From contig NZ_JARJBB010000006.1 of assembly GCF_029269835.1 (NCBI RefSeq), positions 124,001 to 188,000 of the forward strand: a DNA stretch of 64,000 nt. Reading direction: 5' to 3'. The stretch is from Streptomyces tropicalis. GTDB taxonomy: Bacteria > Actinomycetota > Actinomycetes > Streptomycetales > Streptomycetaceae. Below, piece by piece: positions 20,137-28,182 of this stretch. The translations under genes and the position numbers were made by a program. The notes beneath the pieces were generated by a model, which did not search any database, had not been told where the DNA came from, and saw only the letters and a list, made by a program, of their open reading frames with translations. Position 1 is the stretch's first letter, and every line of letters starts with the position of its first letter.

Positions 20137-21539
20137 TGTGCGGGGCCCTCCGTGCTGATGAAGACGTTCTTGGTCTCGGTGAAGGCGGTCAGGGCGTCCG
20201 GACCCAGCTCGCGGCCGATGCCGGACTGCTTGAAACCGCCGAACGGGGTCCAGTAGCGGACGCTGGAGTGGGAGTTGACGGAGAGGTTGCCGGCGCGGAC
20301 GGCGCCGGAGACCCGCAGGGCGCGGCCGACGTCCCGCGTCCACACCGAGCCGGACAGGCCGTAGGGGGTGTCGTTGGCGAGACGGACCGCGTCGGCCTCG
20401 TCGTCGAAGGGGAGGACGACGGCGACGGGGCCGAAGACCTCCTCGACGGCCACCCGCGCGCCCGGGTCGACGCCGGTGAGGACGGTCGGCGGGAACCAGA
20501 AGCCGGGGCCCTCGGGGGCCTTGCCGCGGATGCCGGGCGCGCCGGGGTCGACGTAGGAGCGGACGCGTTCCAGCTGGGTCCGGGAGATCAGCGGGCCCAT
20601 CGCGGTGGCCTCGTCGGCCGGGTCGCCGACCAGGACGGACTCGACGGCGGGGGCGAGGAGTTCGAGGAAGCGGTCGTGGACGCCGCGCTGGACGAGGATG
20701 CGGGTGCGGGCGCAGCAGTCCTGCCCGGCGTTGTCGAGGAAGGACAGGGGGGCGGCGGCCGCGGCGGCCTCCAGGTCGGCGTCCGCGAAGACGATGTTGG
20801 GGCTCTTGCCGCCGAGTTCGAGGGTGACCCGCTTCAGCAGGGCGGCGCCCCGGGCCATCACCTGCCGGCCCACGGCGGTGGACCCGGTGAAGACGATCTT
20901 CGCCACTCCGGGGTGCTCGACGAGGGCGGCGCCCGCGACGGGACCGTGTCCGGGGAGCACCTGGAAGAGGTGCTCGGGGAGCCCGGCCTCCAGGGCGAGT
21001 TCGGCGAGGCGCAGCGCGGTGAGCGGGGTGGTCTCGGCCGGCTTGAGGACGACCGCGTTGCCGGCCGCGAGCGCCGGGGCCGAGGCCCAGGCGGCGATGG
21101 GCATGGGGAAGTTCCAGGGGGCGATCACGCCGACGACGCCGAGCGGTTCGAGGAGGGTGATGTCGAGACCGCCGGGCACCGGGATCTGACGGCCCGTCAG
21201 CCGCTCCACTCCCCCGGCCGCGTAGTCGAGGAGGTCGCGGACGTTGCCCGCCTCCCAGCGCGCGTTGCCGATGGTGTGGCCGGCCTCGCGGACCTCGCAC
21301 CGGGCCAGTTCGTCGACGTGGGCGTCGACCGCGGCCGCGAAGCGGCGCAGCAGCCGGGCCCGGTCCCCGGGCGGCAGGGCCGCCCACCGGGCCTGGGCGG
21401 CGGCCGCCCGGCGCACGGCGGCGTCGACGTCGGCCGCGGTGGCGGCCGGCACGGTGGCGACGACCTCCTCGGTGGCCGGGTTGAGGACGCGCAGCTCGTG
21501 CGGTGCGTCCGTGGGGTGCTGGTGGTGCTGGTCGGACAC
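20133..21539 (-). CDS. NAD-dependent aldehyde dehydrogenase (PuuC-like)
   Basis: 468 residues. Aldehyde dehydrogenase superfamily with the cofactor region (APWNFPMPIAAW, GSTAVGRQ), general base Glu241 (LELGGKSP) and nucleophile Cys275 (NAGQDC, followed by a second Cys). It oxidises an aldehyde to an acid, here probably a gamma-glutamyl aldehyde. The GTG at 21539 has GAGAGGTCC upstream. It lies 11 nt after the synthetase and overlaps the SDR gene by 4 nt, the middle gene of a three-gene operon. Confidence 0.93.
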   Translation of the reverse strand: MSDQHHQHPTDAPHELRVLNPATEEVVATVPAATAADVDAAVRRAAAAQARWAALPPGDRARLLRRFAAAVDAHVDELARCEVREAGHTIGNARWEAGNVRDLLDYAAGGVERLTGRQIPVPGGLDITLLEPLGVVGVIAPWNFPMPIAAWASAPALAAGNAVVLKPAETTPLTALRLAELALEAGLPEHLFQVLPGHGPVAGAALVEHPGVAKIVFTGSTAVGRQVMARGAALLKRVTLELGGKSPNIVFADADLEAAAAAAPLSFLDNAGQDCCARTRILVQRGVHDRFLELLAPAVESVLVGDPADEATAMGPLISRTQLERVRSYVDPGAPGIRGKAPEGPGFWFPPTVLTGVDPGARVAVEEVFGPVAVVLPFDDEADAVRLANDTPYGLSGSVWTRDVGRALRVSGAVRAGNLSVNSHSSVRYWTPFGGFKQSGIGRELGPDALTAFTETKNVFISTEGPAQ

Positions 21540-21550
21540 GGAGGGACCTC

Positions 21551-22921
21551 TCACATGCGTTCGAAGGAGCGGCGCAGCTCCCAGTCGGTGACCGCGGCGT
21601 CGAAGGCGTCCAGTTCCACGCGCGCCATGTTGCGGTAGTGGGCCACGACGTCGTCGCCGAAGGCGGCACGGGCGATGTCGCTGTTCTCCCACAGCTCGGC
21701 GGCCTCGCGGAGCGTGCCCGGGACGTGCTCGTGGTCGGCGGCGTAGGCGTTGCCGGGGCAGGGCTCGGGGAGCTGCAACCGGTTCTCGATGCCGTACAGG
21801 CCGGCGGCGACCAGCCCGGCCACCGCGAGATAGGGGTTGACGTCCCCTCCGGGGAGCCGGTTCTCGAAACGCAGGGAGCGGCCGTGGCCGACGACACGGA
21901 GGGCGCAGGTGCGGTTGTCGCGGCCCCAGGCGACGGCGGTGGGGGCGAAGGATCCGGGCTGGAAACGCTTGTAGGAGTTGATGTGCGGGGCGTAGAGCAG
22001 GGAGAACTCGCGCAGGGCGGCGAGCTGTCCGGCGAGGAAGTGCCGCATGACCTCCGCCATGCCGCCCGGGTCGTCGGCCGCTCCGGCCATGGCGTTGGTG
22101 CCGTCGGCGCGGGCGAGCGAGAGGTGGATGTGGCAGGAGTTGCCCTCGCGCTCGTTGTACTTGGCCATGAAGGTGAGGGAGACGCCCTCCTGCGCGGCGA
22201 TCTCCTTGGCACCGGTCTTGTAGACGGCGTGCTGGTCGCAGGTGACGAGCGCCTCGTCGTAGCGGAAGGCGATCTCGTGCTGGCCGGGGTTGCACTCGCC
22301 CTTGGCCGACTCGACGGTCAGCCCGGCGCCCGCCATCTCGTTGCGGATCCGGCGCAGGAGGGGCTCGATGCGGCCGGTGCCGAGGACGGAGTAGTCGATG
22401 TTGTACTGGTTGGCCGGGGTGAGCCCGCGGTAGCCGGCGTCCCAGGCGGCCTCGTAGGTGTCCTTGAAGACGATGAACTCCAGCTCGGTGCCGACCTGGG
22501 CGGTGTAGCCGAGCTCGGCCAGGCGGTCGAGCTGGCGGCGCAGGATCTGGCGGGGGGCGGCGACCACCGGGGAGCCGTCCTCCCAGGCGAGGTCGGCGAC
22601 GAGCAGGGCGGTGCCCGGGTGCCAGGGGACGCGGCGCAGCGTGGTCAGGTCCGGGTGCATGGCGAAGTCGCCGTAGCCGCGGTCCCAGGAGGACATGGTG
22701 TAGCCGTCCACGGTGTTCATCTCGGCGTCGACGGCGAGGAGGTAGTTGCAGCCCTCGGTGCCGTGGTGGAGCACCTCGTCGAGGAAGAAGCGCGCGGCGA
22801 ACCGCTTGCCCTGGAGGCGCCCCTGCATGTCGGGGAAGGCCAGGACGACGGTGTCGATCTCTCCGCTCGCGACGAGGGCGTGCAGTTCCTCGACGCCGAG
22901 CGGGGGTGTGCGGTCTGCCAC
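21551..22921 (-). CDS. glnA4: glutamine synthetase-like gamma-glutamylamide synthetase (GlnA4 type)
   Basis: 456 residues. Glutamine synthetase fold with a beta-grasp N-terminus (about 5-110) and a catalytic barrel. Metal/substrate residues occur in GTELEFIVF, ESAKGECNPGQHE, GNSCHIHLSL and RFENRLPGGDVNPYL. It lacks the adenylylation-loop features of the housekeeping enzyme. It matches, by context and memory, S. coelicolor GlnA4 (SCO1613), reported to make gamma-glutamylethanolamide from glutamate, ethanolamine and ATP. GTG at 22921 has GAGGAGG 7 nt upstream. First gene of the synthetase-dehydrogenase-SDR operon, divergent from a GntR regulator. Confidence 0.9.
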   Translation of the reverse strand: MADRTPPLGVEELHALVASGEIDTVVLAFPDMQGRLQGKRFAARFFLDEVLHHGTEGCNYLLAVDAEMNTVDGYTMSSWDRGYGDFAMHPDLTTLRRVPWHPGTALLVADLAWEDGSPVVAAPRQILRRQLDRLAELGYTAQVGTELEFIVFKDTYEAAWDAGYRGLTPANQYNIDYSVLGTGRIEPLLRRIRNEMAGAGLTVESAKGECNPGQHEIAFRYDEALVTCDQHAVYKTGAKEIAAQEGVSLTFMAKYNEREGNSCHIHLSLARADGTNAMAGAADDPGGMAEVMRHFLAGQLAALREFSLLYAPHINSYKRFQPGSFAPTAVAWGRDNRTCALRVVGHGRSLRFENRLPGGDVNPYLAVAGLVAAGLYGIENRLQLPEPCPGNAYAADHEHVPGTLREAAELWENSDIARAAFGDDVVAHYRNMARVELDAFDAAVTDWELRRSFERM

Positions 22922-22963
22922 GGGGGGAGCCTCCTCGGGCCACGTCGGGGAGCCGGAAGCCCT

Positions 22964-22986
22964 AAGGTATTGCTGAGGACCATTGC
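22964..22986. promoter_or_regulatory. shared operator-like motif, copy 1
   Basis: AAGGTAT-N8-ACCATTGC between the divergent glnA4 operon and the GntR regulator. GGT and ACC form inverted ends with a 10-base spacer, as in FadR-type sites. The same flanks with the same spacing recur at 23984-24006. The TAAGGT part may also act as the regulator's -10 element. Confidence 0.6.
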
Positions 22987-23007
22987 TTGGGAAGGGGGCT
23001 CGGCGGG

Positions 23008-23745
23008 ATGGCGCGGGATGCGGGTCCGGGACGGCTCGACGGCCGCCTCGCACCGGTGCTGCGGCCGGTGCGGGCGGGCAACGGCTTCGAGGAGGCGCTG
23101 GAGCAGATCCTCCAGGTGGTCCGGCTCGGCCTGGTGCCCGCGGGCGAGCGGCTGCCCGCCGAGCGGGAGCTGGCCGAGCGGCTCGGGATCAGCCGGGTCA
23201 CCCTGCGCGAGGTCCTGCGGGTGCTCCAGGACCAGGGGCTGGTGGAGGCCCGGCGCGGCCGGTACGGCGGAACGTTCGTGCGGCCCCGCCCGGACGCCGG
23301 CGGCGAGGACGAGCTGCGGCGCCGGATCGCGGCGGTCGACGTGGAGGACGCGCTGCGCTTCCGCGAGGTGCTGGAGGTGGGCGCGGCGGGCCTGTGCGCG
23401 GCGCACGGGCTGACCGGCGGGCAGGCGGCACGGCTGCGCGAGGCGCTGGACGGCACGCGGGACGCCCCGCTCGCCGACTACCGGCGCCTGGACACGCTGC
23501 TCCACCTCACGCTGGCGGAGCTGTCCGGCTCGCCGTCCCTGGCCGCGCAGTACGCGGCGGTCCGGGCGACGGTGAACGGCCTGCTGGACTGCATCCCGCT
23601 GCTGGTGCGGAATCTGGAGCACTCGCAACGGCAGCACAGCGCGCTGGTGGAGGCGGTGCTGGACGGCGACGCCGACGGGGCCCGGGAGATCATGCGGGAG
23701 CACTGCGCGGGGACGGCGTCCCTGCTGCGGGGCTTCCTGACCTGA
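23008..23745 (+). CDS. GntR-family (FadR subfamily) regulator
   Basis: 245 residues. N-terminal winged helix (about 20-90) with LPAERELAERLGISRVTLREVLRVLQDQGLVE, then an all-helical FadR C-terminal (FCD) domain with DYRRLDTLLHLTLAEL and REIMREHC carrying possible metal or ligand residues. It likely controls the divergent glnA4 operon and the downstream hydrolase gene, both preceded by the same 23-bp motif. ATG at 23008 lies after a GAAGGGGG sequence. A TTG at 22987 would overlap the motif and is less likely. Confidence 0.9.
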   Translation: MARDAGPGRLDGRLAPVLRPVRAGNGFEEALEQILQVVRLGLVPAGERLPAERELAERLGISRVTLREVLRVLQDQGLVEARRGRYGGTFVRPRPDAGGEDELRRRIAAVDVEDALRFREVLEVGAAGLCAAHGLTGGQAARLREALDGTRDAPLADYRRLDTLLHLTLAELSGSPSLAAQYAAVRATVNGLLDCIPLLVRNLEHSQRQHSALVEAVLDGDADGAREIMREHCAGTASLLRGFLT

Positions 23746-23811
23746 GCCCGGGCGCCCCGCGGGCCGGGGTCGCCGCGGCCGCCTGACCGCGGGCGCGGTA
23801 GCCGGGCGGCG

Positions 23812-23865
23812 CGAGGACCGGGCGCGGGCGGGCGCGGAGGCCCGGCACGAGGACCGGGCGCGGGC
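23812..23865. repeat. short direct repeat, two 18-bp copies
   Basis: CGAGGACCGGGCGCGGGC occurs at 23812-23829 and 23848-23865 (36-bp period), with degenerate neighbours. It lies in the gap after the GntR gene. Meaning unknown. Confidence 0.5.
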
Positions 23866-23983
23866 CCGGGACGAGGGCTGCGCGGGCCGACCGCAAAGGG
23901 GCGGGCCGTCGCAAGCGGGTCGACGGGGTGCCGACGAAGGGCGGCGCGGCCGGTGGGGCTTGCCGTGCCGGCCGTGGACCGGA

Positions 23984-24006
23984 AAGGTATGAGGCAGCAC
24001 CATTGC
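23984..24006. promoter_or_regulatory. shared operator-like motif, copy 2
   Basis: Second AAGGTAT-N8-ACCATTGC element, ending 25 nt upstream of the PuuD-like hydrolase start. The outer 7 and 8 bases are identical to copy 1 while the inner 8 differ, the pattern of a protein-binding site. Confidence 0.6.
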
Positions 24007-24031
24007 CGCGACCGGGAGGCAGGGAGGACGT

Positions 24032-24742
24032 GTGACCGAGGGGCCGCTGATCGGCATCAGCACGTATCTGGAGACCGCCGCGCGCTGGGGCGTGTGGGAG
24101 CTGGAGGCCGCCCTGCTGCCCTCCGGCTACCCCCGTCTGGTGCAGCGGGCGGGCGGCCTCGCCGTGATGCTCCCGCCGGACGCGCCGGAACGGGCCGCGG
24201 CGGCGGTGGCCCGGCTCGACGGGCTCGTGATCGCGGGCGGCCCGGACGTCGACCCGTCCCGCTACGGCGCCGCGCGCGACCCCCGGACCGGGCCGCCCGC
24301 GCCGGCCCGGGACGCCTGGGAGCTCGCCCTGATCGGGGCCGCCCTCGCGGCCGGGGTCCCGCTGCTGGGCATCTGCCGCGGCATGCAGCTGCTGAACGTC
24401 GCCCTCGGCGGCACCCTGGTGCAGCACCTCGACGGGCACGCGGAGGTCGTCGGGGTCTTCGGCGGCCATCCGGTCGCCCCGGTCCCGGGCACGCGCTACG
24501 CCGCCGCGGTGCCGGAGGCGACGACCGTCCCGACGTACCACCACCAGGCCGTGGACCGGCTGGGCACCGGTCTCGTCCCGTCGGCGCACGCGGCGGACGG
24601 CACGGTCGAGGCCGTCGAACTGCCCACCGCCCCCTGGGTCGTGGGCGTCCAGTGGCATCCGGAGATGGCCGACGACCTCCGCGTGGTGCGGGCGCTCGTC
24701 GAGGCGGCGTCCGCCGCCCGCAGCGTCCCGGACCCGGCCTGA
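24032..24742 (+). CDS. gamma-glutamyl hydrolase, class I glutamine amidotransferase (PuuD-like)
   Basis: 236 residues. Peptidase C26 family: nucleophile Cys115 in GICRGMQLLN, His209 in VQWHPE, and the LDGLVIAGGPDVDPSRYG signature. In the putrescine pathway PuuD cleaves gamma-glutamyl-GABA; here it probably releases glutamate from the oxidised gamma-glutamyl product (gamma-glutamylglycine if the start compound is ethanolamine). GTG at 24032 has AGGGAGG upstream. It shares its upstream motif with the divergent regulator/operon pair. Confidence 0.9.
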   Translation: MTEGPLIGISTYLETAARWGVWELEAALLPSGYPRLVQRAGGLAVMLPPDAPERAAAAVARLDGLVIAGGPDVDPSRYGAARDPRTGPPAPARDAWELALIGAALAAGVPLLGICRGMQLLNVALGGTLVQHLDGHAEVVGVFGGHPVAPVPGTRYAAAVPEATTVPTYHHQAVDRLGTGLVPSAHAADGTVEAVELPTAPWVVGVQWHPEMADDLRVVRALVEAASAARSVPDPA

Positions 24743-24758
24743 GACGCCCACGCACCCG

Positions 24759-24796
24759 CCTCCTCCCTCCGGCGGGCCCTCCTCCCTCCGGCGGGC
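24759..24796. repeat. tandem duplication of a 19-bp unit
   Basis: Two perfect consecutive copies of CCTCCTCCCTCCGGCGGGC lie between the convergent hydrolase and kinase genes. CCGGCGGG parts could fold weakly as a terminator. Confidence 0.55.
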
Positions 24797-24823
24797 CCGG
24801 CTCGGCGGTGCGGCCGGGCCGGC

Positions 24824-25810
24824 TCAGCGGCCGCGTCGGAGCCGTGACCGGGACAGCCGGGTCCGCAGCCACGCCGGGGCCGCTTCCCCCTGGGCCCGCT
24901 GGAAGGCACGCAGGGTGGGCAGCCCCGGGGGCGCGGGCCGCAGCGCGCTTCCGGCGAGACAGCCGGCGAAGGCCGCCAGCGCCGCCGTGACGGCGGCGGG
25001 GTCGGCGGCGCGGCCCAGGGGATGCGCGGTGAACAGCTCCTCCGGGTCGGGGCCGCCCTGTGCGGACACGCAGGGCAGCATGAGCAGCAGATCGACCCAG
25101 GGCGCGGCGCGCATCGCGTGCGGCCAGTCCACGAACACGACGCCGTCGTCACGGCCTCCCGTGAGCAGGATGTTGTCGGCGCGCAGGTCGCCGTGGGCGA
25201 GCGTGTCCCCGGTGACGGCCTCCGGCCAGGGGGCGGCCAGGGCGGTCAGCTCCGCGAGACGGGCCGCGGCCCACGGCTCCGGGCGGCCGCGGTGGTCGGT
25301 CCGGTCGTCGTCGAGCAGCCGGCGCCGGCCGTCGAACGCGTCGCGCAGCGCCTCGGCCGCGGGCGGGACGGCGACGGGAGCCGGGGTGAAGGCACCGCCC
25401 AGGCGGCCCACGGCGTCCAGGACGCGCCGGAGTTCGGACGGCCGCCACGGCACGGACGGCTGGTGCCCGGCCACCTCCTCGAAGACGAGTGCGACCCAGG
25501 TGCCGTCGTCGTGGGCACCGAGCAGGCGGGGTGCGGGCACGGCGGCGGGCAGGGCGGCCGCGAGGCGGGCCTCGGCGCGGTGCAGCCCCGGACTGCCGGG
25601 GTTGGTGTCCGCGCCGACCGCCTTGACGAAGGCCCGCCGCCCGGTCGCGGTGCGTACGCGCACGGCGGCGCCGGGCGAGAAGCCGCCGGGCTGGGTGACC
25701 GCGTGCACGACGGGCGCCCCGAGCACACCGGTGACGGCGTCCCTGACGGTCTCCGGCAGCCGTTCCCAGGGGAGCCGGACTCCGGTGGCGGGCGGGGCGG
25801 TCGGCTTCAT
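24824..25810 (-). CDS. aminoglycoside-phosphotransferase-fold kinase
   Basis: 328 residues. The APH/choline-kinase fold is shown by the catalytic HGDLRADN (HxDxxxxN) and the metal-binding aspartate in VFVDWPHAMR, with an N-lobe lysine in RRAFVKAVGAD. Targets of such proteins range from drugs to small metabolites; this one is unassigned. The ethanolamine-related neighbours make a small-molecule kinase thinkable, but there is no direct link. ATG at 25810 follows GGGGCGC; a second ATG at 25819 is possible. Monocistronic. Confidence 0.82.
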   Translation of the reverse strand: MKPTAPPATGVRLPWERLPETVRDAVTGVLGAPVVHAVTQPGGFSPGAAVRVRTATGRRAFVKAVGADTNPGSPGLHRAEARLAAALPAAVPAPRLLGAHDDGTWVALVFEEVAGHQPSVPWRPSELRRVLDAVGRLGGAFTPAPVAVPPAAEALRDAFDGRRRLLDDDRTDHRGRPEPWAAARLAELTALAAPWPEAVTGDTLAHGDLRADNILLTGGRDDGVVFVDWPHAMRAAPWVDLLLMLPCVSAQGGPDPEELFTAHPLGRAADPAAVTAALAAFAGCLAGSALRPAPPGLPTLRAFQRAQGEAAPAWLRTRLSRSRLRRGR

Positions 25811-25979
25811 GCGCCCCATCGTGGCGAGCGGACGGGCGGGCGCGCCATCCGTTTTCGCCGGGCCGGACCGTGCCCGGAGGCGGCACGCGCCGTGGCGCCC
25901 CGGACCGACGGCCGCACCCCGGACCGACAGCGGCACCCCCGGCCGACGGCCGATGGCAGCCGGGGCCGACCGCCGCCGA

Positions 25980-26939
25980 TCAACCCGCCGGTGGCTCCGT
26001 GCCGGGGCGGGAGCGGGTCAGGGAGAGCAGCTCTCGGGCGGGGCCCGCGGGACGGTGGCCCGCCGGCCAGACGGCGCGCAGGTCGCGGGCCAGGACGATG
26101 CCCTCGACCGGGACGCTCACCAGCCGGCGCGAGGCCAGCTCCTCGCCGACGGCGAGTTCGCTGAGCACCGCGGGCCCGGCCCCGCTCACCGCGGACGCCT
26201 TGACCGCCGTGGTCGAGGAGAGCTCGAAGAGGGGCCGGGCCGGGCGGCCGAGCGCCGCGTCCAGGACCTGCCGGGTCCCCGACCCCTCCTCCCGCAGGAT
26301 CAGCGGGGTGTCCGCCAGCTCGGCCGCGGCCGGCGGCCGCCGGCGCCGCGCCCACGGATGGCCGGGCGCGGTCACCACGATCAGCCGGTCGCGGGCGATC
26401 ACCGCGGAGTCCAGGCCGGACGGCACGCTCAGCCCCTCCACGAAGCCGAGGTCCGCCTCGCCCGCGAGGAGCCGCGCGGCCACCGCAGCGGAGTTCCCGG
26501 CGAGCAGCGACACGGCCGTGTCGGGGCGCCGCGCGCGCAGCGCGATCAGCCATCCCGGCAGCAGGTACTCCGCGATCGTCATGCTGGCGGCCACCCGCAG
26601 CCGGGAGTCGCGCCGGTCGCGCAGCGCCTGCGCGCCCGCGTCGAAGGCCTCGGCGGCCTCCACGACGCGCCGGGCCCAGTCCGTCACCAGCGCACCGGCG
26701 TCGGTCAGCCGCGACCCGCGCGGGGAGCGGTCCACCAGGGCGACGCCGAGCAGGCGCTCCATGGAGCGGATCCGGCTGCTGGCCGCCGGCTGGGTGATGC
26801 CGACCTCGCGGGCGGCCGCGCCGAGGCTGCCCAGCCGCGCGACCGCCAGCAGCAGTTCCAGCGCGCCGAGATCCGGTACACGGTGCGCCAGGGGCACCCC
26901 GGGCGTCCGTGCCTGCGCGCTCCCCTCCGACCATGCCAT
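25980..26939 (-). CDS. LysR-type transcriptional regulator
   Basis: 319 residues. N-terminal HTH (about 25-85, LELLLAVARLGSLGAAAREVGITQPAASSRIRSMERLLG reading across the helices) and a type 2 periplasmic-binding-like effector domain. It is divergent from a TDT-family transporter gene 70 bp away and likely controls it. A T-N11-A palindrome covers its own start codon, suggesting autoregulation. ATG at 26939 gives the normal family length. Confidence 0.92.
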   Translation of the reverse strand: MAWSEGSAQARTPGVPLAHRVPDLGALELLLAVARLGSLGAAAREVGITQPAASSRIRSMERLLGVALVDRSPRGSRLTDAGALVTDWARRVVEAAEAFDAGAQALRDRRDSRLRVAASMTIAEYLLPGWLIALRARRPDTAVSLLAGNSAAVAARLLAGEADLGFVEGLSVPSGLDSAVIARDRLIVVTAPGHPWARRRRPPAAAELADTPLILREEGSGTRQVLDAALGRPARPLFELSSTTAVKASAVSGAGPAVLSELAVGEELASRRLVSVPVEGIVLARDLRAVWPAGHRPAGPARELLSLTRSRPGTEPPAG

Positions 26940-26953
26940 AAGCCCAGCTTATG
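26937..26953. promoter_or_regulatory. LysR box CATAAG-N5-CTTATG
   Basis: Perfect 6-base arms with a 5-base spacer, containing the T-N11-A core of LysR-type sites. It overlaps the LysR ATG and lies 57 nt upstream of the divergent transporter ATG. It is an AT-rich island in very GC-rich DNA. Confidence 0.7.
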
Positions 26954-27009
26954 CCCTGATAGGGACGGGCCCCCTGGCCGGAGCCCCGGGCCCGCGCCAG
27001 CCTGGGGGC

Positions 27010-28182
27010 ATGGTCACCGCCGCCCAGTCCCTGCCGGTCCGCGCCGCACTCCGGCCCCGGTTCCCCGCCCTCCGTCACCTCGGACCCCACTGGTACGCCT
27101 CCGTGATGGGCACCGCCGCCGTCGCCGGTGCGGGTGCCGCACTCCCGGGTCACCTTCCGGGGCTGCGCCCGGCGTGCGCCGCCGTGTGGGCGCTGTCGCT
27201 GGGCCTGCTCGTGGCGCTGCTGGCCGCCCGCGCCCTGCACTGGCGGTACCACAGCGACCAGGCCCGCGCCCATCTCCTGGACCCGTCGGCCGCGCCGTTC
27301 TACGGCTGCCTGGCGATGGCACTGCTGGCCGTCGGAGGCGGTGCCCCGGCCGTCGGGCGGGACTGGATCGGCGTCCGGGCGGCGGTCGCCCTGGACGTCG
27401 TCCTGTTCACGGCCGGGACGGTCGTCGCTCTGGCGGCCGCCGTCGCGGTGCCGTACCTGATGGCCGTGCACCACCGGGCCGAGCTGCGGCAGGCCTCCCC
27501 GGTGTGGCTGCTGCCGGTGGTCGCGCCGATGGTGTCCGCCGCGCTCGGCCCGCAACTCGTGGGGCATCTGCCGCCCGGGCAGGCCCGGGAGAGCCTGCTG
27601 CTGGGCTGTGCGGCGATGTTCGGGATGAGCCTGCTGGCGACGCTGGCCCTGCTGCCCCTGGTCCTGACCCGGCTGCTGACCGCCGGCGCGCTCCCCCTCG
27701 CGCTCGCGCCGACCCTGTTCCTGGTCCTCGGCCCGCTCGGGCAGTCCACCACCGCCACCGGCGCCTTCGCCGACGCGGCACCGGGCGCCGTACCGGCTCC
27801 GTATGCCCGGGGCTTCGCGGTGCTGGCCGTGCTGTACGGCGTCCCGGTCATGGGGTTCGCCCTGCTGTGGCTGGCCCTGGCCGCGGCGTACGTGGCGCGG
27901 GCCCGCCGCCGCGGCATGGGTTTCGCGATGTCCTGGTGGGCGTTCACCTTCCCGGTGGGGACCTGCGTCACCGGTGCCGCGGCCCTGGCCCGGCACACCC
28001 ATCTCGCCGTCTACGTCGCCCTCGCGGCCGGTCTGTACGCCGTCCTCGTCGCCGCCTGGGCCGCCGCGGCCGTGCACACCGCACGCGGCCTGGTCAGCGG
28101 AGCCCTGCTCGCAGCGCCTCGCCCAGCACGCGGGGCGCCTCGGCCAGCGACGGCCCGTACCACGTCAGATGGCGGCCGCTGA
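27010..28182 (+). CDS. TDT/SLAC1-family transporter (TehA-like)
   Basis: 390 residues with about ten hydrophobic helices between residues 20 and 375. The start HLGPHWYASVMGTAAVAGAG is characteristic of the tellurite-resistance/dicarboxylate transporter family (TehA, Mae1, SLAC1), which moves anions or C4-dicarboxylates across the plasma membrane. Substrate unknown. The last 30 residues (APRPARGAPRPATARTTSDG) are hydrophilic and overlap the opposite-strand BtuF-like gene by 89 bp. ATG at 27010 follows GGGGG. Likely regulated by the divergent LysR protein. Confidence 0.9.
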   Translation: MVTAAQSLPVRAALRPRFPALRHLGPHWYASVMGTAAVAGAGAALPGHLPGLRPACAAVWALSLGLLVALLAARALHWRYHSDQARAHLLDPSAAPFYGCLAMALLAVGGGAPAVGRDWIGVRAAVALDVVLFTAGTVVALAAAVAVPYLMAVHHRAELRQASPVWLLPVVAPMVSAALGPQLVGHLPPGQARESLLLGCAAMFGMSLLATLALLPLVLTRLLTAGALPLALAPTLFLVLGPLGQSTTATGAFADAAPGAVPAPYARGFAVLAVLYGVPVMGFALLWLALAAAYVARARRRGMGFAMSWWAFTFPVGTCVTGAAALARHTHLAVYVALAAGLYAVLVAAWAAAAVHTARGLVSGALLAAPRPARGAPRPATARTTSDGGR

